NCBI GenBank assembly: GCA_035222895.1
Contig: JAVYIG010002373.1
Location: 186,001 to 250,000 of the forward strand
DNA length: 64,000 nt
Reading direction: 5' to 3'
From: Strongylocentrotus droebachiensis
Lineage: Eukaryota; Echinodermata; Echinoidea; Camarodonta; Strongylocentrotidae
The translations under genes and the position numbers were made by a program. This document shows positions 22,455-32,901 of this stretch, piece after piece. The first letter of the stretch is position 1; every line of letters starts with the position of its first letter. The notes under the pieces are model-generated. The model did no database searches. It was not told the origin of the DNA and saw only the letters and a list, made by a program, of their open reading frames with translations.

Positions 22455-22630
22455 GTGAGTAATGAAATTTGATTTACAAAGAGTATATATACATATACAA
22501 TTAACAACTAAATAATTCATACCCCTTGTAAATTTGATATTTTTGTGACGTTAGTAACTAAAAAATGAAAGGTAGACTGGTTGAATTAGGGCCGTGTTTT
22601 TTAATACTATAAGCTTTAATCGTTTTCAAA

Positions 22631-22806
22631 GCTGTCCGTGGCATGTGTCCAGAGTACATCTCAGATTTGCTCACACCGTATATCACAACAAGGCCTTTGT
22701 GGCCATCTTCCCAACCCCTTCTCACCCTCAATCATGAAGCAACAAAAAAATATGGTGACAGGGCATTTGCATGTGGTGGACCAAAACTTTGAAACGCTCT
22801 AACAGT
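22631..22806 (+). pseudogene. LINE (CR1/jockey-like) C-terminal fragment
   Basis: The plus frame from 22631 reads AVRGMCPEYISDLLTPYITT, then later YGDRAFACGGPKL followed by an in-frame TGA where the family usually has a Trp, then NAL. This is the segment after the reverse transcriptase of CR1/L2/jockey LINEs. It starts where the similarity between the two duplication units stops (about 12665 and 22622), so it may mark the breakpoint. Confidence 0.65.
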
Positions 22807-23126
22807 GTCGCTACGCTCATGACTGATGATGTGAAGTTATGAAAGTGAAAAATACTGTCCCGCGGATAGAAACTTACACGGAGGCCCTGTGTATAGGAGA
22901 GTCACCACCGCTGCACATTTCGAACCGCTGCACTTTTCGTAGAAGCGTACAGGGGGAGGAAGCCCCGGTATAGTGGTCCATCTGCACACCCCAATCAATT
23001 ATACCGGGCGGAGAGACCCAAGGGTTACAGTTATTCAGTTCGCATTTCGCCTCCCAGACACAGGTGACGCCATAATGTAGTCTCTCTCTCTCTCCCTCGT
23101 GTTTTCGTTTTCGTTTTGTATTTTAG

Positions 23127-23489
23127 TACCATGTGATCCGACTCAAATCGAATATGGTGGGTCCTGCTATTACTTCTCCCCACAACAAGCCACTTACCAC
23201 GCATCCAAGCTAATCTGTGAACACCTAGGCATGCATCTGGTCTACATCGGATCACAGGAAGAAGGAGACTTCTTGGATTTAAAAGGCCCATTGGACAAAA
23301 ACGTTTGGATTGGGTTAAGTGCTGTAACCTGGCTCGATAATTCTACCCTGACCTATGCTAATTTCGGTAAAACCACCTCGACATTCGATGACGGAGGAAC
23401 TTGCTTCGTGATGAATTCTTCCGCTTCTTTCCATTGGCTCGACGATGACAGTTCTAACCAGCATTACTACATTTGTGAAAAGGAAGTAG
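23127..23489 (+). CDS. Lectin gene 2, exon 5: C-type lectin-like domain D
   Basis: A 363-base phase 1-1 exon (residues 396-516) from TTTTGTATTTTAG to GTGAGT. The CTLD is PCDPTQIEYGGSCYYFS, LICEHLGMHLVYIGSQEE, VWIGLSAVTWLDNSTLTY, GGTCFVMNSSASFHWLDDD and YYICEKEVG. It resembles domain B in the core but has the 'CV' cysteine of domain C. Five cysteines, one without an obvious partner. There is no counterpart in gene 1. The acceptor lies behind a CT/GTTTTC-rich tract. Confidence 0.87.
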
Positions 23490-24009
23490 GTGAGTTGGCT
23501 TAGGGACTTGAACTGTAAGTAAAATTCTTTTTTCAAAAGGAGGTGTTGCTTTTATGACGTGGGTAACTGGACATGGCTCAATCATTCATAAAGAAAGCGA
23601 TTGCAATTACTTTCGAAAAATCAACCTAAGGAAATTTTCAATAGCCTTGTGCATCACACTTTGAAATGTTTGAACATGACAATGACGTATAATGTAATCC
23701 GAACATGAATTATATAGGTTTTACAATTACAGGGTATTAAAATTGCTCATGGGTTAATTTTTCTAAATATTTGCGGTCGTGTTAAAGCAAAATTTTATTT
23801 TACTGCAATGTGTTTTAAAAATATAATATATTTTGACTTTGTCATATTTATTAAGCAGATGAACACCGCTAGAAATAGTTCATTCCAGCAATTTAATATG
23901 AAGTATGAAAACGTTTAGGCGGACATAAACTGTGTATGCATATTAGTGTTCTAGTATTAAACTTCACCAAAAAGATTCTTTATAATTAATGCAATACATT
24001 GATTTTAAG

Positions 24010-24591
24010 GAGGTACCGAATCTACAACATTCACCCCCTCAAGAAGTCAAAGTTGCACCGACGTTGCTGCATTTAGTTCTCTACCGACAACCGATACCAC
24101 TTCAGCAACATCTACTACAGGCACAACCCAAGCGATGACTACGTCTCAAATCTCTGCCACACACACAACCCAAGCGATGGATACGTCTCCAATCTCTACC
24201 ACAGGCACAACCCAAGCGATGACTACGTCTCCAATCTCTACCACAGGCATCACCCAAGCGATGACTACGTCTCCAATCTCTACCACAGGAACAACCCAAA
24301 CGATGACAACGTCTCCAATCTCTACCACAGGAACAACTCAAGCGATGACTACGTCTCCAATCTCTACCACAGGCACAACCCAAGCGATGACTACGTCTCC
24401 AATCTCTACCACAGACACAACCCAAGCGATGACTACGTCTCCAATCTCTACCACAGGAACAACCCAAGCGATGACTACGTCTCCAATCTCTACCACAGGC
24501 ACAACACAGGCGATGGCTACGTCTCCAATCTCTGCCACACACACAACACAGGCGATGGCGGCAACTACAACCTTCTCTGCTCCGGTGGCAG
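24010..24591 (+). CDS. Lectin gene 2, exon 6: Thr/Ser/Pro mucin-like repeat
   Basis: A 582-base phase 1-1 exon (residues 517-710) from acceptor GATTTTAAG to donor GTAAAC. After a short lead with one Cys it contains about ten tandem copies of a 14-residue unit, consensus TTQAMTTSPISTTG (42 bp at DNA level), the first and last being the more divergent SATH variants. Dense Thr/Ser predicts heavy O-glycosylation and an extended stalk between the lectin domains and the PAN domain. The near-identity of inner copies implies recent unequal exchange, so copy number probably varies between alleles. The Cys/Arg-rich minus-strand frames across it are shadows. Confidence 0.85.
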
Positions 24592-25331
24592 GTAAACCTT
24601 CTTGCAACATCACGTTTAGGCTTTGTCTTCAGTTTAGGATGAATTGTTTCAGGACGAAAGGCTCGAGGCTTGTTCACATAAGCCATGCCAAACAACGGCG
24701 GGTTTATCTTGTTATGTTTTGTTTTACCTCTTTTCCCCCTTTTTTCGGTAGAGTAAATGGCAAGTGAGAATGAAAAAATGTAACTGGGCGCAACGATGGT
24801 CACTCACGTACACACCTGTGTGTTTATAAAATAAGATACAGAAATATGAAGCGCACTGTACTTATTTGGCCTCAAAGGTCATGGCATGATTATATGAACA
24901 GACTTTACTTCCATATACTGGCAATAATGACACAGCAACAACAAATAAACAGATACAAACCTGCAGTAATGCAACGGCCAAATTGAGTCCGTATATCGGC
25001 TTTGAATGTGTGCGGGATGTTCATGTATGCAGCATGGTATCGATGGTGATGACGGTAATGGTAATAACTATTGATATACTACTCCTGAATAGTTGAATAA
25101 TTTATTCATATATCGTGTTGCAATGAGTGGGGTTGACTTTAATGTAGGCCTTCATTACAGCGGTTGAAATGAAATGGTTTGGAGTTGGTTCATTTTCAGT
25201 AAATTTTATCAGAAATGAAGATCAAAACTCATATAGTGTATTAATTATTAGTAGCGTTGACTCATTTCAATCTGAACTTTTCGGCTATCTTAACATCTAA
25301 TCAGATTCTTTACTCTGTTACGTTACAATAG
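24592..25331. other. Last intron of lectin gene 2
   Basis: AT-rich intron between the mucin and PAN exons. The plus open frame runs some way past 24591, but the GTAAAC donor and matching phase favour splicing. No element recognised. Confidence 0.5.
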
Positions 25332-25576
25332 CTCACAAGCGATCCAATTACTTCAAAATGTTGGTCAATGGTGCAACACTCGTCGATGTCCTCGTCCACT
25401 CATCGTATACCGCATCGACCGTCATCGCATGCGGCCACGGGTGCCTAAATGACTCTCTCTGCTCATGCTTCACGTACATCGCCCAGGATAGGACATGCCT
25501 TCTTGCCGAGAGTTGCCCGTTGACATCACAGTCCGGCTTTGAAAAACGCCCTGGAGCTGTAACATATTCAACTTAA
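25332..25576 (+). CDS. Lectin gene 2, exon 7: PAN/apple-like domain and stop
   Basis: The terminal exon begins after ACGTTACAATAG in phase 1 and ends with TAA at 25574-25576, residues 711-791. It has the PAN cysteine pattern: VIACGHGCLNDSLCSCFTYI, then TCLLAESCPL and a closing GAVTYST. PAN/apple modules mediate protein or carbohydrate contacts. There is no membrane segment or GPI-type tail, so the protein is probably secreted. No clear AATAAA signal was found in the following 300 bases. The exon sum (67+369+360+390+363+582+245) is 792 codons with no internal stop, which supports the whole gene model. Confidence 0.8.
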
Positions 25577-25905
25577 ATCCAATCTAGGCTTCTTCAAAAT
25601 GTAACTTCTTTATATATTATATGCAAAGTGAAAGTAATCAGATGTAGTAATATTTATATATGCAATGGCATGTCTACAGAGTTGGAGAATGGGGGCACAG
25701 GGGCACGGTCCCCATCCGGTGCGCGTCTTTTTAAACCTAACCTTGCCATCCTATAGCTGCATTTGATTGGCTCAATAGGAACCATACGCCATGCGCTAGC
25801 CATAAATATGCATAATACGCACGCACACAGAATCTGATGCGATAATGTATCAAATAATGAGATTTCATACAAAACTTACAAGTGCAAAGCTATATGTTCA
25901 CTTAA

Positions 25906-26441
25906 AGGTACTATGTCCCTTTTGCAGCCAACCTCAAATTCTGTAGAACTTTGCAGGAATTATGAATATGTCATGTATGTCCTATCTGTGAAATTTAAAC
26001 GTTCGCAGTGTCCTCATATTCAAATTATGCAAGGAAACCCGTTTACTTGCTAGACTTCACTGTCAGACACTATTGAGTGACTGACTGACTTTTTTTCTTC
26101 TTTGGTAATAACATACATGAAAAGAGTTGTAAAGGGTACATGAGCATTTGTCTACATCAATAACCCACTTCTTGTGATGGCCAAGATTAAACTGATTGAA
26201 TCTTTGCGCAGCATAAAACGTATGACCATTCGGTACAATAATTGTCTGAAAATCAAGACTATTACTTTTGGGCTCTATAGCCCTAAAGTCGATTTGACAA
26301 CTAATAGTCGTTATTTTCCGACTTGAAGACATTTTCAAGCCCCACCTTTTCTTAGGGAAGTTCTAAATTAGTATTATATTTCAAATGCAGTTGGAATTTC
26401 ACTTTTTCATATTTTTGGCCTGCAAATGGGACATAGTACCT
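25906..26441. mobile_element. TTAA-flanked MITE, AGGTACTATGTCCC family
   Basis: Perfect inverted ends AGGTACTATGTCCC / GGGACATAGTACCT, with an extended match (TTTTGCAG / CTGCAAAT). TTAA stands at 25902-25905 and 26442-26445. No coding capacity; the 91-aa frame on the minus strand is chance. Confidence 0.88.
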
Positions 26442-26445
26442 TTAA

Positions 26446-27006
26446 AGGGATAGTTGAGTTCTGTTTTCAGACCGCAAATGCCTTCAAAGTGCATGGTTAT
26501 TGCTCTTATTCTTATCTATGACATTTATAGTGCCCTTTTAGAACCTAAAATTGCTAAAAAGGTAATTTTAGACCCCAAAATGTGTGAAATTTAGCCAATA
26601 CGATCATACCAATTCAGCTCCACTTTAAAAAAAAACACGCTGACCGTTAATTAATTATTTAATTAAAAATAACAGTACATGAGCTGGCTAATTGTGGGTA
26701 ATATAAGCAACACGAAAATGCCAACAAAAAAGCCATCATCGGCATTGGCTGAAATACGACGTAAAAGGCGTTATTTCGTTTTTTTCAACGTTTTTTTCAA
26801 AATTTTCAAAATATCTAATATTTTGTGGTGGTACCCATGTTTTAGAAATCGTTATATTTCAGCCGTCTCTGAACCGATTTTGATAAAAGAAAGATGATTT
26901 TGTCATTTAAATATTATGTTCTTCCAAATTTGACACTCTATTTTTCATTATCTCACAAAAAAATTATTTTGTGTAGCGCCCTCCGCAACAGAACTCAACT
27001 ATCCCT
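26446..27006. mobile_element. TTAA-flanked MITE, AGGGATAGTTGAG family
   Basis: Perfect inverted ends AGGGATAGTTGAGTTCTG / CAGAACTCAACTATCCCT. TTAA stands at 26442-26445, shared with the element on its left, and at 27007-27010. No ORF of note. Confidence 0.88.
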
Positions 27007-27101
27007 TTAAAATGAATGACATCGAGAGAAAATCGGGTGGGTAACCGTTAATGAATGACTACCCAGGTCATAATTTGTCAATAATCATTGCGACATACTG
27101 G

Positions 27102-27508
27102 TTAAAGATAAAGACCAGTTATGGTCATGCGATTGCATTGTGAAAGAAACGTTGTGGAATCGATCAGAAAAGGTTGATCATCTAGCATATAAGTATTGGT
27201 GTGTACTGCAAGGTTCTGGAATCATTAAAATGATAAGAAATTTGGCCTAGTCTTCGTAAAGTTACAAGCACTGTACACAGAAAGATGTATATGGGACTAC
27301 GCACACGTGCGCGACACGTGCGTTTATCTCTCACATACCGATAGATAAACTAATTTACCAAATATATCAATTAGTAGGCGGTTTCCCAGTAATTTTTTTA
27401 TCATCATGTATTTATAGTCGAAACATATTCTTTCACATGATTGGTAATACGAGCTTCCATTTCATTTTTTGAAATTGGGGCGTTTTCAATACTGGTCTTT
27501 ACCTTTAA
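27102..27508. mobile_element. TTAA-flanked MITE, AGGTAAAGACCAGTA family, copy 2
   Basis: The same family as 14582-14956, in reverse orientation: left end AGATAAAGACCAGT, right end ACTGGTCTTTACCT, TTAA at 27102-27105 and 27505-27508. Relative to copy 1 it carries a small extra CACACGTGCGCGACACGTG block near 27301. Confidence 0.85.
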
Positions 27509-27509
27509 T

Positions 27510-28134
27510 GTAATATAAGTCCAGAATCTGGCCAATTTAACTTTGATCTCAACCACACCGTTCGAACACAAATATTCATATATTCAAATATTAATATGCA
27601 GCGCAGGATTGGTTAGGTTAGGTTTTAAAATGTCGCATCCGGTGCCCCCTGCAATGGATGCAGATGCCCCCAAAATGACTATGATCCTCTCGATCTATAC
27701 CACTTTTCACACGCAAATATTAGGAGAACCTCTACTAATATACAAATTTACTTCTTGTCTATCTCTAGATTTCTTTTAATCTTCTAATTTGTTATGATGT
27801 TTGGTAATGGTTAAATTATAAAATCTATAAGTTAAACGTGCGTATGTATCAATTTTTCTATACATGTAAAAGCAACTATAAATATTAGAGCACATAACAC
27901 ATGTACAAAACACTGCAAATTATCTTTACTAAAATGTTTAGTTATTGTTTTCTCACTTAAAATAAGTTTGATTATTTGTGTACGTTCAAATATTACAACA
28001 TAGGTTAGTTAATAAGCATCTTTCGTTTATTGAAATATTTATTTTTTAGTGTGGTGTATTGTTTTTTCTAGATTAGTTGGGTTTAGGCTCAGTCGTACAA
28101 AACACTCGAACGTCTGTCTCTGAGTAAATTATCA
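27510..28134. other. Intergenic, nothing assigned
   Basis: AT-rich, with poly-T runs. A short GGTTAGGTTAGG near 27610 recalls dispersed repeat flanks. No gene. Confidence 0.4.
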
Positions 28135-28610
28135 ATCTTACGGGGTATTAGGGATTCAGTTTCGTGAAATCTTCATCGCTGCTACAGCCAGGGATCGTTC
28201 CCCCTGAAAATTTGAAAAAATGCCAAAAAATATGTATAGCAAATACTGACTAAAGACTGCAATATATGTTTAGGCTCTGGAGGGCCAGAGAGAGCAGCGT
28301 TTAGAATGATAACAATGCAAAAATCTTCTCGCTCGATTGCTACGCTCCCTCGCATAATATCCTTTAAAATGTAGACGTAAATATTGTGGGAAAAATCTGT
28401 ATTCCGTTGGTATCATCGTGATGCCAACGAAATACAGATTTCCCCTCGCATTTCGTCCCCCGGTCATGAAAAGAAATCGCCGCCCCTGGCTACAGCACAT
28501 GCGTGATGTGTTTTATTTCATATGTTATTATATCTTATGTTATTATATTAATTTGTATTGTGAAAGGGAGTATCCTAGCTGTAAACCTCGGCTTTGACAT
28601 ATGGAAACGT
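28135..28610. repeat. Second copy of the 13440-13545 repeat, split by an insertion
   Basis: CTTACGGGGTATTAG at 28138 and TTGTGAAAGGGAGTATCCT at 28557 are the two halves of the repeat at 13440-13545. Between them lies a ~325 bp segment with inverted ends GCTACAGCCAGGG (28174) and CCCTGGCTACAGC (about 28484), itself containing a hairpin AAATCTGTATT ... AATACAGATTT at 28391-28442. Confidence 0.6.
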
Positions 28611-29300
28611 TGTATCATCCGCTCAATCTGACTTGTGTGCATATAACAAATAAGCATTTTTGCATGAAAAAGTGTAGTTTTCAAAATAGTGCGTTTCTTT
28701 CAGCATTGGGGTGCCCGGGTGTTCTTTATTAAATCGATTCGTTGACAGACAGGTATAATTCATTTCAGCTATAGACATGTATACATAGAAAGTACTAAAT
28801 TGTAACTATTTAGTTTCTCATTTCAAGAAAGACTTTATTTCCCAAATCAGATATCATTCAGCCGTAATATAAAGGTTTAAAGGAGACGATAAAGTCAAAG
28901 CATATAGCGTATCATAGTATTAATGTTGCATGCAATCAATTTTGTTTCAAACGTCTCAATATTCCAAATATAGCTGCGAATGGATGGTTGGATAAGTATT
29001 GCCTAGACCAACTTTATTCCTAATCTATTTGCTTTATTCGGTTTATATCAAAAGGTCACCTCATTAGCATAATTATTGAAAACTGACAATTATATAAAAA
29101 TATAGTTGTAATCACCGCGTTGTCTACATGGATATAGCAGCACAAAATGAAAGCTTGTTGTATCTTTCAATAATGCGTGCAGCTCTATTTTTAATTGAGG
29201 TTTTAGAAATTATAAGAAGCGAATGCGAATAAATGGACAAATTCACTATATTTAAAAGCAATCAGAGTTGAATTATGAGATTTTATGTTATCCTTTGTGT
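28611..29300. other. Intergenic, nothing assigned
   Basis: AT-rich sequence between repeats. GGTTTAAAGGAGACGATAAA near 28875 looks like the end of another TTAA element, but I could not find a partner end. Confidence 0.35.
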
Positions 29301-29301
29301 T

Positions 29302-29342
<41 letters not shown>

Positions 29343-31920
29343 AAAAAAAAAAATATTCGGCAATTCACAAAAATATAAAAATGTAAATTTAGGTAAACAA
29401 ACATTAAGAGAATGTCAATTATAAATGCACAATTTTCCTGGAGGTCCTCTGATTGCATCAGTTGGCTGCCGGGGAAGAGGAAAGCAAACTAAATCACTGT
29501 AACCATAATGGTCCCTCTTCCCGACCAACTGGTGCACCCAGAAGACCTGCAAAATATAGCATGAAGGTAATTAAATGTATAACATTTCATAATCAAACCA
29601 GCTAACAAAAACAAAGCACAAGGAGGAAATCAAATTAATATGTATGATGACTCTAGGTCATGACACGATACTGATCATTAACACGAGGAATTAAGTCTGG
29701 CTTAAAAACTATTGCATAAAATGTCTAGTAGGTAAACTGAAACCATGAAGTATAAAACTGAGCAAAGAACAAAATGTGAAAGCATGTAGTAGCGCACTGA
29801 CAAGAATGTCTAAAATCATACAGATTAACCGGTATATAAAAGTTACGAAAACATTAAAGGAAGTGAATATATACATAGGCTTAATGGGCTTCAGGTGAGT
29901 AAGGAAACTAGAGAACGAATACATTCAAGAACCAGTACTTCATATTATATATTATATTATGCAAAAAAATTATAAAGAAGCTGCGTCAGAAGATGTTTAA
30001 ATAATGGAAGAAAAAAGAAAGAAAAAAGACTCTAAAGACATAACAATGACAAAAATCAAGATTGCAGTTTTGGTTCAAGAATGTTATAGAGAAGTAGACG
30101 AATGAATGATTACAAAATATACCGTAATTATTACATTAATCTCTCGTAAATTAAATTAAACAAAGACTTCAAGAGAAAAAGTTAATCAAAGAAGATATGA
30201 CTTTTCAGCCTGTGTTGCCAGGTCTGAAATTTAGAGAGTACAAAGTCAACGCGCAAGTCCCGGGGTAGTTCGTCCCACAGTCTAGGAAACACGTACATAG
30301 CGGAGTCACTTAAGCGTTTCGTACGAGCCATCAGGTGATGGAACCTGATATCTTCTTGTCTTCTTTGTATGACTTTGATTTTCGAAGAAATATCACTGCT
30401 CTCGACGATGTTGTAGAGAGCTTTTGCAACGAAGTTGATGAGTAAGTATTTCCTACGGGATTCTAGCGAGACCCTATTCAGGAGTCTTAGACGCTCGGGA
30501 TACGGCATCTGCTGCCTGCGCTGTAACAGGATGATACGAGTTGCTCTCCTTTGAATACTCTCAAGTCTGTCACAGAGATTCCTATTGGTGGGGTTCCACG
30601 CAGGTAAGCCTTGCTCTAGTATCGGTAGTACTAGCGATTTGTAAAGTGCCAGAAGAGCTGAAGTTGCTAAGCCTGATGACATGGAGGTGATCAGTCCCAG
30701 CAATCTATTGGCTCTGCGGGTAATGTAATCAACGTGATCATCCCAAGACAGCTTGGTATTGATAATCACCCCTAGATATTTGGTTTGTAACACTGACTCG
30801 ATGTGAGCTCCATTCAAAAGATATACTGGTTCGACAACGTTTTTCCTTGAACATGAAATTCGCATCACTTTCGTTTTGTTCACATTTAGCTTCATTCCAT
30901 TGGAAACACACCAGTGCGAAACCCTGTCAAGATCACGTTGTAATATTGAAGAGTCCGTGATATCAAGTACAGGTCGATAAATGATTGTGTCGTCCGCGAA
31001 CAATGCACATGGAGATTCCAAGGTATTAGGTACATCGTTGATGAACAAATTAAACAAAAGCGGACCTAGGACACTCCCTTGAGGGACCCCGGAAAGAAGC
31101 CCACTCAGAGAAGGAACCTTTGTATAGGACACGGTGGCGTCGTCCGCATAGAAAGGATTTCATCCATGTCCAGAGGTTACCGCCAATATTGAACATTTCT
31201 GAAAGTTTACAAAGCAAGACGTCGTGGGGCATCTTGTCAAATGCACGCAAAAAGTCTAAGTAGACTACATCGACAGGACATGAACGCGGACCCTCCAGGC
31301 AGGTAAGCCACTCATTCGTAAGATGTAATACTTGGGTTACACAGGATTTACGCTTTCTAAATCCATGCTGAACGCTGGTGATAGGGCAGTTAGCAATGAG
31401 ATGGTTTTCAATTGCGATCGCTACAATAGATTCCATCATCTTACTGGCAACTGAGGTAAGCGAAACAGGCCGATAATTTGAAGGATCTGACCTGTCACCA
31501 GATTTAAAAACGGGACAGACATTCGCTACCTTCCATGATCTCGGAACTTTGCCTGCCGACAGTGACAATGAGAGAATACGCTGAAATATATGTGAAGACG
31601 CCGCGGCGGTTCGCTTTAACAAGACAGGCGACAAACCATCCACGCCAGGGGCCTTATTCTCTTGAAGTGAGTCCATGCGTCGATATATATCACTGGTCGA
31701 AATATTAAATGACTGCAAGCATTCGATCGGAAAGTCACATTTCGGTGGAATATCTGGCACACATCTTTCCTCTGAAAAGGATGATTGAAAACAGTTGAGG
31801 AACTTACTTGCGATGTCGGGGGGTTTACTGAATACTTCATCATCAACAACAAGAACTGGCGGAGGAGCGTTCCTGTTATGCTCTCTGATGAACGCGATAA
31901 ACCGCTTCTTATTAGGCCAA
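29300..31920 (-). mobile_element. 5'-truncated LINE (CR1/jockey-like) with (AAT)n tail
   Basis: The minus-strand element carries reverse transcriptase (30182-31915), a 3' UTR with a palindromic segment (about 29440-29545, AGTTGGCTGCCGGGGAAGAG facing CTCTTCCCGACCAACTG) and a tail (AAT)n at 29306-29341. The endonuclease part is missing, and the 5' side ends where the foldback element at 31915 begins. Confidence 0.75.
30182..31915 (-). pseudogene. LINE reverse transcriptase, one frameshift
   Basis: Two minus-strand frames cover one reverse transcriptase. The upstream part (31915 to about 31105) has APGVDGLSPVLLKR, NYRPVSLTSVASKMMES, QHGFRKRKSC and the catalytic VYLDFLRAFD. The downstream part (about 31105-30182) has GVPQGSVLGPLLFNLFINDV, FADDTIIY, KTKVM and KYLGV, and ends with a PRLWDELPRDLR tail typical of CR1/jockey-type elements. 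A one-base shift between SEWAS and the GVPQGS motif separates them, so this copy is inactive. The family is a chromoviral-unrelated non-LTR type; the clade cannot be fixed without a tree. Confidence 0.85.
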
Positions 31921-31976
31921 AAAAAAAAAATCATTTGGTTGTCCTCGACCGCCCGCTCGTCATTTTCGGGCCGCTC

Positions 31977-32007
<31 letters not shown>

Positions 32008-32752
32008 GGGGGGGGGGGGGGGAGCAATCTTTTATGCCAAACATACCATTTTATGCATTTGCAAGGATCAAAATGCGTCCCGTTGCCAGTTTGGTCTTTT
32101 CAGTACGCAATTAGGTATTTGTTAAAGGCCCACTGTCCTACATGTAGCTTATTGCTCCCTCTATATAGAAATAATGCCTAATCGGTGATCATTGGTCAAT
32201 CATGATCCTCTTTTTCTTATGTTAACTGAGAGCTGAGTTGATGAGATAGCCACCTGTCAGTGACCTTCATGTGTGGTCTAATCCCTCCTAGCCACACTAG
32301 TACAGATAAGCTTTAAACTTGCCATTTTTATTTTTCTATGTCAAAATGCCGTTCATTCAAATCAGTTTCTGAGCATTCTTAAACTCATTTTAAAGCCCAT
32401 CTGTACTAGTTTACAGGAGGGATTAGACCACCCTGCAAGGTCACTGGATAGATCAAAATAATCAGCTCTCAGTTAATATAAGATAAAGAGGTTCATGGGG
32501 GACCAATGGTCACCGATTAGGCATTGTTTGCTACATAAAGGGCGCAAGTAGCTATAAGTAGTACAATGCTGGAGATTTAAAAGGTGCTGTATTTCAAAGC
32601 CCAAAATACTTTCTGTGTTGGTCTGATATTCATTGTACATTAAACTAGTCTTTTACCATATTAAAGTGTTTTATATTTGTTTAAATGCTTGACAATCCCA
32701 ATGATTTTTTTTTTTATGGAAAAAAAAATATTTAAAAAAAAAAAAATGGGGG

Positions 32753-32785
<33 letters not shown>

Positions 32786-32850
32786 GCCCGCCCGCCCCTA
32801 CTCCAGAAAAGCAATCGAGGACAACCAATTTTTTTTTTTTTTTTGGCCTT
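31915..32850. mobile_element. Foldback element with long inverted repeats
   Basis: The outer ends are GGCC, poly-A, then TTGGTTGTCCTCGA (left) and its inverse before poly-T and GGCC (right). Further in, 32140-32310 and 32395-32560 are a long imperfect inverted repeat (AATGCCTAATCGGTGA, AACTGAGAGCTGA and GGTCTAATCCCTCCT recur inverted), leaving a ~90 bp loop. Homopolymers (T27-G13 at about 31980-32023, A-rich at 32700-32785) lie in the arms. No protein is encoded. It may have inserted into the LINE, but no LINE sequence was recognised on the far side. Confidence 0.7.
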
Positions 32851-32901
32851 ATCGGGAAGAGAGAAGAGGTCATTGACATAGAGACTGTATGCACTCCTTA
32901 A

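Noticed and set aside
24102-24803. Minus-strand 233-codon Cys/Arg repeat frame
   Set aside because: It is the complement of the 42 bp mucin repeats; the plus strand fits exon borders and phase.
26063-26338. 91-codon minus frame
   Set aside because: It lies wholly inside a MITE and has no domain.
31980-32023. T27-G13 run as a regulatory signal
   Set aside because: Long homopolymers recur at many repeat edges here, and their lengths are unreliable in assemblies.
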